Assembly (NCBI GenBank): GCA_026686845.1
Contig: JAIVEN010000012.1
Location: forward strand, 18,478,501-18,542,500
Origin: Adenanthera pavonina
Taxonomy: Eukaryota; Streptophyta; Magnoliopsida; Fabales; Fabaceae
DNA: 64,000 nucleotides
Direction of reading: 5' to 3'
Shown piece by piece: positions 25,801 through 38,600 of this stretch. A program made the translations under genes and the position numbers. The notes beneath the pieces are model-generated. The model had not been told where the DNA came from, did no database searches, and was given only the letters and a program-made list of their open reading frames with translations. How positions within the stretch are numbered: position 1 is the stretch's first letter; each line of letters starts with the position of its first letter.

Positions 25801-27992
25801 TAAGAGATATATTCAATTAAAAAATATGTAAAATAAATATAATTCCAATCAATGATTTTTTAAAAAATATTTTTAATTAAAAAATAATAAAACATACATA
25901 AAAAACAAAAGTAAAAGTTTTGAATAAGTCATATGATAATAGATGCATCTCTTGTCATTGGAGTATTTGGATCCCGCAGTCAGAGAAATATTCAATAATA
26001 GACATCACTATCAGTCCATCTCAGCCATCCGTTCCCGTACAGCTCATGGAATGGATGAACGGTTTGAAATGAAAACGGCAAGATCTTGTGCGTTACAAAA
26101 AATATGGCTGCCTGGGATGGATTCTTAACGTCGACCACACTAAATTTATTTCTTACTGAATCCAAATCCTCCTTAGAGATGTGAAAAAAAAAATAGACTT
26201 AATTAATTTACAATTTTTTTTAATTTATTAGAGTTATATATTGTGATGTTGGAAAATAAATCCCTTATTTTAATTTGAGTAAGCCTTTTGGAAGTTTTCT
26301 GTTAAAGAAATTTTTGCATATTAATATAAGTATACTTCTGAAAGCCATAAATATAATAATAAAAATAAAAATCATTATAATTAAGCAAACTGATTAATAA
26401 ATTTAACTATATATGAAGAAAATAAAAAATATAGGACTTAAGTACTTAAAATTGTTTACTTCAGGTGTTTTGCATATTGTTCTGCTAATATAAGTAAACT
26501 TTTAAAAGCAATAAATATAATCCTAAAAGTAAAAATAATTATAATTAAGTAAACTGATTAATAAATTTAATTATATATAAAGAAAAATAAAAATATAGGA
26601 CTTCAGTGCTTACAAGGTTTTCCAAAAATACAATACATAAAATATAAAATAATACAACAAATTAAAATAATATATATATAAGGATAAAATAAAAATCAAT
26701 AAAAATTGAAGTAAGACACAAGAATCTCTCCATAAATAAAATAGTAAATCGAAAGTAGATTCAATTTTACATACATACAAACCATGGGTTTTCAGTCTAA
26801 TCATGTTGAAATAATTTTCACTGTCTGTTTTCATTTGTTTTTCGTCGTCGCATGACTTTATACGACTTAGGTTTCAAAATAATAATGTCATCTTAATTAG
26901 TATGAATGCAACAACAAACAGACCATAAATCAGAAAAAGATGGTAAAATACTCTTTCGTTTCAAAATATAAGAAGCAAATAAGTAAATTATTAAAATCAA
27001 GAAAATAGTTAAATATTTTAAATATATCATAAAAAAATTTTAATTTCATAAATATCTGTATTTAATATTCTCACTTAATTTTAGTTTAACTCATATCTCA
27101 TGATTATACATATACTTTAATTATGAGTAAAATTAAAAAAAATACATTAATTTATCAGATAAATATCATTTATCTTTTATATTTTAAAACAAAACAAATT
27201 TGCAAATGTCCTTTACAATTTAAAATTTAAAACTGAGGGAGTATTTTCCTATATGTATGCACAAAAATCCCCCAGTTCTGAATCCGTTAATAGTAAATGC
27301 AAAATAATTTGATATGAGACAAAATATATATATACTGTGTATATATAGATAGATAGATAGAGAGAGAATCCATTAATAATATATGCAAATAATTTGATAT
27401 GAGAAAATATGTAAATATTTATGAAAAGTTAATTGTATACCTTAAAATTAAAAAAAAAACACCATGCCAATTTTATCCTTATTAATTACCCATAAAATTT
27501 AAAAAAAGACACATAACATCACAATTTTATCCTTAATAATTACTCATAAAAATTATTTTGAAAATTCATCTCTCCTTTTTTTTTTTTTCAGCTTATGAAA
27601 TAATAATCAATAAAAGTAAAAAAAAATAAATTTTTATTAAAAATTATATAACCCTCTATATTTAGATCAAATAAAAGTTCTATAAAAATACTTATAATAT
27701 GAACGTAGATAAGTGTATATATATATATATATATATATAGAAGGGGGAGAGAGAGAGAGAGAGAGAGGGTGATTACATGAGCGTCAGAGCCATCTTGAAG
27801 AGCAGAGTCTTTTCGCCATCTCATACGTTGAGAAGGTGGCAGCTTCCCTGACCTTTGGCCTTCAAAGAACAGAATACTCTTCGTTAGTGCATCTGCATAG
27901 TCGTGTGAATCTGCTTTCGCCATGTCATACATCATCATCATCGTCATCACCACTATCACTGTCACCCTTGACAATAACTTCGACAGAGCCAT
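19817..27992 (-). CDS. GH9 endo-beta-1,4-glucanase (cellulase), gene A
   Basis: Rebuilt 515-residue protein from exons 27992-27777, 25088-24681, 23964-23872, 23660-23454, 22072-21964, 21256-21093 and 20167-19817, all with GT-AG borders and consistent phase. Residues 1-27 look like a signal peptide; the GH9 catalytic domain fills the rest, with no carbohydrate-binding module, so it is a secreted class B type. Motifs: YYDAGDN at 79-85 (catalytic Asp), the signature ending KIHHR with R428, and SEPTTYLNA with acid/base E486. The family hydrolyses beta-1,4-glucans in the wall. Oddities: exon 4 encodes about 18 more residues than gene B's, in a loop around 280-297, and the aromatic four residues before the catalytic Glu is V482. 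Intron 1 is 2.7 kb with a MITE; intron 4 holds a split tRNA pseudogene. No stop or frameshift breaks the model. Confidence 0.93.
22614..23268 (+). pseudogene. tRNA-Ser(GCU) pseudogene split by a MITE
   Basis: The 5' part (22614-22635, gtcactttggccgagtggtt followed by aa) and the 3' part (23210-23268) together spell a near-complete tRNA-Ser. The acceptor 5' strand GTCACTT pairs with AGGCGAC apart from one A/C mismatch and a G/T pair. The D-arm is GCCGAGTGGTTAAGG, the anticodon loop CAGCTAA (anticodon GCU), and there is a long variable arm and a T-arm with GTTCAAAT. Changes from the usual GTTCGAATC fit CpG decay. A 571-base element interrupts the D-arm, so no mature tRNA is expected. It lies antisense in intron 4 of GH9 gene A. 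Confidence 0.8.
22636..23206. mobile_element. Tourist-like MITE inside a tRNA gene
   Basis: 571 bases flanked by TAA (22633-22635 and 23207-23209), the 3-base duplication of PIF/Harbinger elements. The ends GGGCACGTTTGAT and, on the complement, GGCTTTATTTGGT form an imperfect inverted repeat. There is no transposase frame. A related partial copy lies inverted at about 30116-30232, sharing gttttgaactaacgtgtt-like and tttggatgattt text. Confidence 0.75.
24098..24178. repeat. imperfect palindrome, possible small MITE
   Basis: Left arm agacagagaggtgggcccc and right arm, on the complement, agacaaagatgggtggaccc enclose about 40 bases in intron 2 of GH9 gene A. The core GTGGGCCCCAC is itself palindromic. 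Nearby agacagagagacagag extends the low-complexity context. Whether it is mobile is unknown. Confidence 0.4.
26951..27241. mobile_element. Stowaway-like MITE in GH9 gene A intron 1
   Basis: About 291 bases flanked by TA (26949-26950 and 27242-27243). The left end CTCTTTCGTTTCAAAATATA and the complement of the right end CTCCCTCAGTTTTAAATTTT form an imperfect terminal repeat of the same family as the 5203-5474 element. No coding frame. Confidence 0.65.
27718..27769. repeat. (TA)n and (GA)n microsatellites next to a splice donor
   Basis: About 11 TA units, then a G-rich spacer, then about 10 GA units. On the coding strand this puts a pyrimidine-rich CT repeat just downstream of the exon 1 donor of GH9 gene A (27776). 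Confidence 0.85.
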
Positions 27993-28110
27993 ACTTCAAA
28001 ACGTTCAGATCTGCAGAAACAGCTGGTTTGATTGATTCTTGGATATGATCACCAAGAGAAGCAGATAGTTTAATTCTCTGATGAAACAAAGGCTGAGCCA
28101 GGAATATTGT

Positions 28111-28119
28111 GTTTAAATA
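28111..28119 (-). promoter_or_regulatory. TATA-like box of GH9 gene A
   Basis: TATTTAAAC on the minus strand, about 120 bases upstream of the ATG at 27992. Confidence 0.45.
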
Positions 28120-30115
28120 GCCCGGCTTTGTCAGCTCTTGTTTTGCATATTTAATGCTGATAATTAAGCAATTTTTTGGTCTGGGTATGATAAATACAAT
28201 TAACGTTATTCGAGCTAAATGCATATGACGTGGCATCTTGATCATTAAAAGAATTTATTTACACACAATTCTATTGGTGTTTAAGCCATAATACTCTTGA
28301 TTTGGTCCACACAATGATTGTGTTTTGATACCAGAGAAATTAAGTTAATTGAGACTTTGCACAATTTATGGTAATTAATTAAAATGTATTTAATGGATTT
28401 TTGATGTTGAACAATTGACATTTTAGAGTGGAGTTAATCACGTAGAAAAAGAAAGCTATAAAAAAACCCAAGAATTAACAAAATGTTATTTTATTTTATC
28501 ATATATTCTTATAAATTATGTTATACTTTTTTATAATCATCTATTCCTTCATTAATACTCTTTCTAGTCCTAAATATAGAATACTTTCTATAAGCAATAT
28601 TTGGTTTAATATATAGGATATTTTTTTGAGTTATGTCATGCATTAATTATTTTTTTCATTCATGTTCATTGTTTATAATTAATAGGTTAAAGGTAAATGT
28701 TTAAGAAGTATGAGAAATAATGTAATTAAACAGGATAAATGATAAAAAAATATTAAAATTTCTTGATAAATTTAGTGATTTAGCCCATCCTAAAGATGTG
28801 TGAGATAATTAAAATGTCTTATATTTAAAATTAGAGGAAATATTATTAAATAATAAAATTTCAAAAAAATAATTAATACTATTTTTAAATTTTAAAATGA
28901 CAACAATATTGTTTGAAAGAAAGTATAATGTTTAAAGTATGAATTGTTGTAAAAGATAGTGAGTATATATTTCTAACATTTATCCTCCTTGTCATTAATG
29001 CTAGTGCATTCACTCTTGTAAATATGTAAGGGATTCATTTTTTTCTTTTTCTGGGCCAAGATGGAATCTGGGCTGATAAATGAATATTTATGTCATTTGG
29101 TCATGTGTTCATTTTTGTTAAGGTTAGGAATTAGGTTGCACCCGGTGGGTGAACTGATAAATACAATTAACAAAATGTTTGGCCGTTTTTCTCGTCCTTG
29201 GATAGAGACCGGCTTTTCAACTCTGTGTACAGAGCCAATGACTGACAAAGAATGATGATGATAAACCAGGCAAGAAACCTTGAAGCAACTAGGAAGTCTA
29301 AGTTGATTTAAATATTAATTATTTAATATCTATAAAAAAAAAAAAAGGCACTTAGCACCTGGCGCATTTGGGAGCATTGGAATAAGATTGATCTAGTGGT
29401 AAGATTGATCTATCAATATATATCTGATTTGAGTTTAAAATTCAAACTTAATTATTTTCAAAAATCATAATATGTAGATTTAATGCTCATAATCATTTTT
29501 TAATCTCCAACAATCAAAAACTGACTTCCTTTAGTCTCCAACATTCAAGAACTTATACTTCCTCTGGTTTATAAAGATTGTCTTTTTAGAATTTTTAAAA
29601 TTTTTCATTATATTTGTGTCTTTAGAATATCGATGAAGTGTTAATTACACTTTTCATTATTTAACCATTTATCAATATTTTTAATTCTTTCTTAATAATT
29701 GTGAAACAAATTTAAGTTAAGGGCATTTTAGTAAAATACTATTAAGTTTTATAATAATATAGATTATTTAATGAATTTCTTAATCAGCATAAAAACTCTA
29801 AAATGACACTTTATATAAAACAGATTGATTTTTATTTTATTTTATTTGCTTTAATCACAATTAAATTTCAGTTTTACATATTCCTTTGCTATATAAAAAG
29901 GTCACATCCTCCATATCCTCCGTCCTCCTTTTGATAAAATTTTCTTTATTTCTTTTTGCATACTGGTGAGATATTAGAAGTTGTTATATGATATTTTAGA
30001 TACTTGAGATAACTTCTAGTGGTGATTTGTCGTAAACATAGCAGCAGATACAATAGGAGCGGATAACATTTTAAGGACAATGTCTTTGTCATAGTTTATG
30101 GGCATCGATCATATT

Positions 30116-30232
30116 TCAGAAAAATCATCCAAATATAAACACGTTAGTTTAAAACTAATTTTTATGTTAACTATATTACAAAATTAATTCTATAAAAAAT
30201 CATTTTTAACTAACTGAAATCCAAACGGGGCC
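30116..30232 (-). mobile_element. partial Tourist-like element
   Basis: Read on the minus strand from TTAGGCCCCGTTTGGATTTC it follows the left half of the 22636-23206 element: ttagttttaaactaacgtgt and tatttggatgattt are shared. The other end was not found, so it is truncated or diverged. Confidence 0.5.
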
Positions 30233-31039
30233 TAACACATTGCAGCAGTCATCACAACCGTAGCCAAAAGGTCTATCGCGATTGAAAACCTTACTGATGG
30301 AGCTTTGGACCAACTCAATTTAGGCCCACATACAGCCCATAAAAACTTCGATGGCAATATGGGCCCATAACAGATGCCAGGGGAGGCAGTATGTAGCCAA
30401 TTGTTTTTCAGAAAAAAAAAAAGGACTTAGCCGATTGGTATGTTAAAGCAAAAATGAAAAATCCTTAAAAAAAAAAAAGCGAGCTAGTATTAAACTAAAT
30501 GTGAGAGGTGGGATGGAGTAATGTCTAGAATTTAGAAATTCTTGATATAACCAAAAAAAAAAAAGTTCCCTTGCTAAATGTTTACACAAAATGTTTCCTT
30601 TGCTTGGAAGCTACTACTGATGTTTAATAAATTTTAATTTATAATTCAATGATCCTATATTTATATGTACTACTCTTTGAAGAGCTATTTGCCTTTTTTA
30701 TATTATCTTTGATGTGTACACTATACACATATCTTATCTACATTGTTTTGATTTAAGTTAGATTTTTTTAAGAAAAAAATTCAATGAAATTTCAATATTT
30801 TATTTTAAAAACATGATAAAAATAACACCAATTTTCTTATAACTATTAATTTACAAAAATAACTTTAATTAAAAACATAATCTCCGTTTGGAAAAATCTA
30901 TATATGGAAATAATTCCTGTCCAGAGTATGCAAATCAAGATATTTAATTTATTATACCCATGTTGTCATTACCCGTCTCTCATCATCATCATCATTTTAA
31001 TTTAGGGACATAAAAAGACATTCCATATCCACATAATCA

Positions 31040-31625
31040 GTTTTTACTGAGGTTCAAGAAATCAAATTGGCATTGAACTGGTCAAGGTACTGGTTCAAGA
31101 TTTAATGGTTTAATCATAGTTTGACCGGAATTAAACCAATGATAATAAATTTAATAATTTTTTAATTTTATAAATTATATAGAAAATAAAAAAATTATTA
31201 ATAAGCTACAATCTAATATTAAAATCCAAATAAGTTAATATTCATTTGTGGATATATTTTAAATTCAAAATAGTTAATTAATATTTTTTCATATTATTTT
31301 TTAAGTAAATTCATCATTATTAATAATTATATATCATAATAATACTTATACAATATTATAATATAAAAAAAAGTTATACAAAAAAATGTTATTTAGTACT
31401 AAAAATAATATTATTTTATTTTTAGAAAAAATAAAAAAAAATAATTTTTTTAAAAAAATTATAAAATTTTTTTTAAAAAAAAAAGCCGGTTTAGCCAGTA
31501 CAACACCGATTTGATTGGTTTTCTACTAATTCTCATCGGTTCTGGAAAAAGGCGGTTGAGATCAATGACCGGACCGGACCTAGCACTAGGAAATGATCAA
31601 ATTGGTCAATTTGTTCCGGTTTTTT
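31040..31625. mobile_element. candidate hAT-type MITE with CCGGTT subterminal repeats
   Basis: Both ends carry variants of aaattggcattgaactggtc and clusters of CCGGTTT, GACCGGAAT and CCGGACCGG surrounding an extremely AT-rich core. Such repeats are usual at hAT termini. No clean target duplication was found, so the ends are approximate. Confidence 0.35.
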
Positions 31626-32236
31626 GAATATTGATTTTTACATTTCATTCTCTATTCCATTCCATTTTATACCAAATAATCCCTTAGAGTTAATTAATTC
31701 ATTAACTTAAAAGCATTGTATATTAAATGATTATACTATGATATGATTATGGATGGTTTCATGAATAAACACTACCTTATCGTAGAAGGCAACTATTCCT
31801 TTGCATGGAAAGTACGTCCCATGGGTAAGCATCGCAGAAGAGCAAAATCTGAACCTTCAGGGAACCTGACCCGTTGACTTTCAATGTGGAGCGTATTATA
31901 TTAGAAATAAAAATTTAGATCTCTCAATTTTTTTCTCTCTATTTATCTTAATTTTAATTTTGAGTCGTTAGATTGACATTTAATGGATTAGATTAATTGA
32001 ATACTAAAGAATATGATTCAAAATTCATGGTTCTTATTTAATGCATGTAATCTGAACCATTAGATGTTGAGCTAACAGCTAAAATTTAGAATTGAGACAA
32101 ATTGAGAAAAATAAAAGTTGAGAAGATCAATCTAACTTAGAAATAAATCGCGGAAAAAAAATCAAGGGAGCACTTGTGTACTATCACAATGAATAATACT
32201 TGTATTAGATTTCGTTTACATAATTATGTACAGGCG

Positions 32237-32653
32237 TCATACCAAAAAAATTAATTTTTCTACCCATATGATCTTCCATATATAAGATAAAAAGAATAAT
32301 GAAATTAAGAAAAAAGAAGAAAACCAAGATGAATATGATTTGAAGTAAGCCAAACCACCTAGGAGTGGAGCATTGATGTAAGTGGTTGGTTCAGAGTGAG
32401 CAAAATCAGGTCGAGAATCAGAATAAGAATCTCTAATATCTGGTCCTCCTACCACAGCACCCACAAGCAAATTAGAGTTAGGGTTTTGGGTTTCGAAATA
32501 AGAGGACCCTCCTTTGCAGCTTATGTGGCCTGGATAATGATCTAAAGAAGGCAAAGACGAAGCTCGATGATGTATTCTTTGAGGAAATTTTTGGCCGTAC
32601 CCCACCATATATGACCTATTCAAAGGGTTGTTTCCAAGCATGTAGTCCACCTG

Positions 32654-32685
<32 letters not shown>

Positions 32686-35600
32686 ACCAAATAGTACATG
32701 AACTTTGCACAATGCATGACTCAAATAAAAATTTAGCTTAAACTATACTCATTTCTTTCATATATTGAACAGAGTTTAAAGAATGAATCTTCTTGTTTAC
32801 CGTAGTTGAATAGTGCAACTTACCACATTTTATATTTTATTAGATATGTTTTTCCGTGCATTGTATAAAGTCTAAGGATTAATAAATTGTACTGTTCATG
32901 ACTTAGGAATAATATATGAAGCTTGCTATATATAGATTTTATATTTTACTAGGCATAATTTTTTATGCATTGTATAAACCCTGAGGAATGCGGTATAATT
33001 CATGATATGTGAACTGTGAATAGTGCATGTGCTTTACTACATATATATATATATATATATATTATATTGATTAGATCATTTGCATATATACCTGGCCTCT
33101 TGCAAATTGGATAAGTCTTCCTGGAGAAGCAACAACCTCTCCACCACAATTAATTTCTATGTTTGATTGATTCAAGTAAGCAGCATAAACCAGAAAAAGA
33201 AATGAGTATGATGTTGCATGCTGCAAATTACTCCCTCCAGACTTGAATAAAAGCCCACCTGCTTTTGCCAAACAGCAATTTATGATAATTGTCGCACCCG
33301 GAAAAATGCGACGGAAGGAAAAAAGAGAACAAATCTAGTTTTCGAGGGAAAACCGACTTGTGAGGAGTCGCCACCAAAATTTCGAGGAAAAATCTTGGAA
33401 AATCGAATTGGAGAGGAAAAGGATGGTCTGTGTAACCAGAGTTGGATTCGGGAGTCGATTGTGCGTGGGGAAGGTGTTAGGCACCCCACGACACCCGTTC
33501 CTAAGAACGGTTACCTTACGTTGATTGCGTAATTTAATATGGCTTTAAAATATATTTTGATTTTCCTTTTATAATTCACATGCGAAAATGGGTAGAAAAA
33601 AAGAAATTAAAAAAGTTTGAAAAATAGAATAAGGAAAATAAATTAACTTAGAAATTAAGGAGATTTAAAATGTGGAAAAAGGGATTTAAGAAAATAAATT
33701 GGAAAATGTCTATTAAATTAAGGGAAAAAATACCAAATAAATTAGAAACTATGTATTTGCAAAGGCGGACTTGACCCAGGATCGGAGCCTGGGGCCTACG
33801 TACCCTGCGATGGGGATCAAAGTCCACGTAGTTCGGGACTATAAATGCATGTCACTTGATTGATATTTTTTTAATTTTTGTAATAAGAGAAAGTTAATTG
33901 AAAATGATTCACCTTTTTGCAATCAAAACGATTTTCTGAGATTGAGTTGGTGTGTTTTAATTTGCAAAAAGATAATTTAATTTCTCTTACTTACCCTTGT
34001 TTTATTTTGCTTGGAAAATATTTTTTTATTTTTCTTTAATTTTTGGAAATTTATTTATTTGATTTTTACTTTTTTGAAAAGGCCTTGTATTTTTACTTTT
34101 ATTTTTCTTTTATACTTTTGAACATTTTTTCAAATAAAGAAAATTAATCTACCTATTGCAGACTCACAGTCATGCCTGATAGACCAATTCCTTAATTACC
34201 TGTGGAAGTTCTAAACCTCGCGGTACAAAGGTTTTATCGCATTTTAAAATGCCATATAATACTTTTTTTTAAAAAAAAAATATTTTAAAATAAAATTTAG
34301 AAAAACTTGTCACATTATTTTATTTTTGAAATATGATTATTTTCTTAGAAAAGTTGTTTAACTGATATATCTACGTGGATTCACAATCTCACGCAATAAA
34401 TCAGCGAACCGGAATACCTACATGGGTTCCAAAAACCTCACGTGGTATAATTATATAAGCCAATCAGTTATTTATTTATTTTATTATTTTATTTCTTATT
34501 TACTTTTCATGAGAAAATGATATTTTGAAAGGAAAGGTCATTGGGACCAGTTATAAATACATTTTTGTGATACACTCGCGCAGCCCCATAGGCTCATACG
34601 GTGTGATTATTTTAGGGGTCTGCGAAAGCCCTAGAAACCTTCGTGAACAACCCTAGATATTCCCACTTATAAGTATTTTCTTTTATTATTTCATTTACTT
34701 TTTAGAAAACAATACCATGCGAAAAATTATAACCCAGAGAACAACCGAATAAGAGTACTTAAATTTGCTCTACAAACAATAAAGCGGGTAGCGGACAATG
34801 AAGTTGCGAATTTAACCACGAATCAACCAAGAGGGGACAACCCACGCACATGATTCATGTTTGGGCCAACAAATTTCGTAAGGGTAGGCTCATAAGAAAA
34901 CAGCCCCAAATACTCCCAACAACTCCCCAAGCCCAAATCTATAAGAAAACAGAACCAGCGTATTGAAACAATTTCTCCAGCCCAGATCCATAAGATAACA
35001 GACTAAAGTACTGAAACAATTTCCCAAACCCAAGCCCACAAGAAAATAGGTTAAAATATTAAAGCCAATTCCAAGCCCAGGCCCATGAGAAAATGAGTCC
35101 AAAAAAAAAATAATAAAAATAAAAAAATAAAAAATAAATAATTAAAAAAAATATTAAAGCAAATTCCTTGGCCCAAAGGCCCAAACTCAAACAAGTCAAA
35201 GATATTAAAGCCACTTCCTAACTCAGGCCCTTACGGAAACAAGTCCAAATATTAAGGCACTTTCCTGAAGCTCATGCCCTTCTCTAACAGCATAAAATTC
35301 ACAATCAAGGCAAAGAAAGGGTCCTTCACAGCTTAAATTTCCATCACCGCATAATGCTCTAACAGTAGAACATCCAATAATCACAAAATCATCTGAGTTA
35401 GGGATAGCAAAGCATTCATGGGATTTCCACAATGAATAACTCCAGCGGCATTTTTCTAAACCAGTTTAGTATGTAGCTGCAGAACCTAACCAATTGGCAA
35501 TCAACAGAGACCCAAGAATCAACAAAAGCATTAACAATCTAAATTCAGGATCTCACAACTCAGAACCAAGTTGGAGAAACTAGGGAATAGGGATCAACTA

Positions 35601-38600
35601 CATAACACTCCAAAGGTAGTTTAATGACGATCTCATACCAGAAATGAGTGCCCAAGCAACAAATGCAACTCTATTATATGACCAAACTATGTAAAAGGAA
35701 TTGAGGTGAGCCGATAATGAAGAAGCAGGGGAAAGGTAAAAAAAATAAAAAATAAAACACACACACACAGGGAAGCCGAAGTTCAGGACACCGAATGACC
35801 AGTTGATGAACCTTGAGACCTTGCACTTGGCAGCTCCCTTATTCCTTCGCTCAGACCACCCTCGTCTCTGCGCCTCCGGTTGCTCCCTCAATCTCGCATT
35901 CTCTCGTCCTTTTCTCCGCGGCTTCGGTTGCTTTCCGGTGGCACGTGGTTCTGGTTGCTTTTCTCTCGTGCCTTCGGTTCTTTCCAGTCCCGCGGCTTCT
36001 TTTTCTCCTTGCTCTGCTTCCTTGGTTTCTTACGTTTCTTTTCCTCTTTCAGTGGTCAGTCACCTCCTTGTTTCGGTTCACGGCCTCCTCCTCTTGGTCC
36101 TTCCTCTCCTTCAAACTCGCACGACTCGGCCTCTCTTCTTCGGTCTGCCCCTGTTTTTCCCGAGCTCCCCCCTGCTTTTTGGTTGTCTCGCGGCTCCTTC
36201 CCCTTCCTCCGTTTTCTTCTTCTCCTTTCGCGGCCCCCTTAGTTCTTCGGTTCAGCCTCAAGTTCCCTCTCCCTGCATTTTCGGTTCAGACTCCAGTCTT
36301 TTCTTCTCTCTTCGGGTCTCCTCTGCTTCTTCGCGGCCCTTCATTCTCTTCTCCTCCGGTCTCTCGCACGGCTCTGCCTCCTCCTTGTCTCACCTTCGTG
36401 GCCAAGCTCCCCCCTACCATCCGCGGCTAGGGGTGAGCTAAACCGAACCGAAACCGATCACCGAACCAAATTAAATGTAATTCAGTTTTTTTGGTTCGGT
36501 TATTTCGGTTTTTGGTTTATCATCGGTTATTTTTTTTGTGTTGTTTGGTAATTTCGGTTCAGTTCGGTTTTTAAGTTGCAAAAACCAAATAGACCGAATT
36601 GACCCAAATTTATATATATATATATTTTTTCTTTTTTGTTTTAAAAAACATGCTTTTTAAAGGTTCAATTTTCAGACTCAAGCCCAATCTCTCGGCCCAA
36701 TCCCACTCGGACACCACCCTCCCTCTGAAATATGAACCCAACTCACGCCTCCCTCAGTTCGCTCCCTCCCTTCCTCCTCCCACACGTAAAAGCACAGCAA
36801 ACCCTAAAAAGTATGTGTGGCTCCGTCTCCCTCCCTCTCGACTCCATCTCCTTTCCTTTCTAGTCTCACTAGTCACTCTCAGAGCTCTGATCGGTGCTCC
36901 CTCCCTCTTCCTTTCCACTTCCGGCTTTTGTCTCGTTCTCAGATTCCCTTTCTTGTCTCACTCTCAGAGCTTCGATCGAACCTCTTAGGGCCCAAGCCAT
37001 CATGTATGAGTACATGAGCGGAGCACTCTATCCACACCTACACCAACATCATCGTCACACATCGACACGAGCAGAGGCTTTTTGAAACCCTAAATCCCCT
37101 TTCGGCAAATTCATCGTTTGCGTGCCGCGTTTCCCTCCCAGACACTGCTCAATGTTGATGCTTGCTCCCTCCATCCTCTGTGTCTCTACTTCCAGAATCC
37201 CAATTCTTGACCTCCGTCTCACTCCCAAAATTGCATTCATTCTGCGTCTTGGACTCTCGGTTCTCTGTCTAACACTGTTCTTCTCTGCAAGAGGTAACAT
37301 AATAGTGCCCACTTATTCTACTTTGATATAATATATTGATCTATTGACTTAGGAAGTTGCGTCTGTTGCTCTTGGATGGTAATATTTTGCTCTAAAATCT
37401 AGTACCCTGCTTCCAAAGAGATACTACTATATATAGTGTGTTATAACTAGGAGTCAATGTTGAGGTAGTTGGATTGTCTGGAATGAACTAGAGGTTTTCA
37501 ATGTTGGAAAAAAGTTTGATTTGGTTGAATTCTCAGTTGTCCGCAATGCTAGGCTGATAAATTATATTTGAACTTTTCCCTTGAGATTAGATTGCATCAA
37601 GTGCCTATTTTTTGAGATGTTAAGAATCTAGTTTATAAAATGCTGGGGGATCAATGATTTATGTAAGGTTAAGTATTGAAGGAAATGATAGTCCATGCAT
37701 CTACTTTGTGTTGATCTAATTATTTTATTTGATTAAGTAAGGGATCTAACTATTTTTTTTACTTAAATGTAGGTTGCAGGTTGGGAAGCTCCTTTGGTTT
37801 TGGCTACCATGTGTCCATGTTTATGTCTTCATTTTAAATTTAATGTTATGCGCTGTTTGATTAATTTGTATGTTTTTGTAATGTTAATGTTGTAATTTTT
37901 TTTTAATTTTTCAGTTTCCTTCAAGTAAGTTTAGAATGGATTTGAACCATTTGGTGATTTAAAACTTTGGGCTGAAATTTTTATGTTTATTTTTTATATA
38001 TTTATGGATTGGGTTTGTTGGGAAATAGAAAAAAAACGTTTGGGCTCCTATATAGGCCCAAACCGAATTGAAATAACCGAACTCAACCGAAATAATTCGG
38101 TTCAGTTCGGTTCGGTTTTTCCACATAATTCGGTTAGGTTCGGTTATGTAATATGTGTTATTTCGGTATTCGGTTATTTCGGTTTTCAACTAAACCGAAC
38201 CATATAAACCGAATACTCACCCCTATCCGCGGCTTCCTCTGTTTTATGTCCATGGTCCCCAGCTTTTTCCCTCATGCGTGCTCCCTCGGGTTTCTTCTTT
38301 CGTGCACGTCCCCTTCTGGCCTCACGCGTGCTTCCTCTAGTCTCATCCTCTCTGGTGCCTGCTTCTGGTCTCACGTCCCCCCATGTCAGGCTCCCTCTGC
38401 TTTTCCTTTTTCCTTCGTCTTTTCTATTTTTTTCGGTCTGCGGCTGCTGCTCCCTCCGTGTGCTTTTCATGGCTACCTCTGCTGCCCTATACACCCTATA
38501 CATTTAGGGCATAGCCCTTTGGGTCCAAGCCCATGATCCCTCAGTTGGGCTCGTGGACTTGGGCCCAAAATATGTTTTTGCTTTTTTTTTTTTATAGTTT

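Larger units (their letters stand above)
27993..32236. other. intergenic DNA between the two GH9 genes
   Basis: Contains degenerate Stowaway-like copies at about 28555-28847 and 29557-29823 (termini of the tacttcctctggtttataaa kind), a partial Tourist-like copy (30116-30232) and a block of CCGGTTT/ACCGG repeats (31040-31625) resembling hAT subterminal repeats. A 64-codon plus frame at 29061-29255 matches nothing I know. No gene is supported. Confidence 0.6.

Noticed and set aside
35803..36441. Overlapping open frames of about 210 codons on the plus strand
   Set aside because: They lie in a CT-rich part of the solo LTR, all three frames stay open because of composition, the products are Ser/Pro/Phe low-complexity, and a hAT insertion ends them.
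36599..37331. Open frames inside the nested hAT element
   Set aside because: Low-complexity Ser/Pro/Leu products in several frames; better explained as a captured pyrimidine-rich leader.
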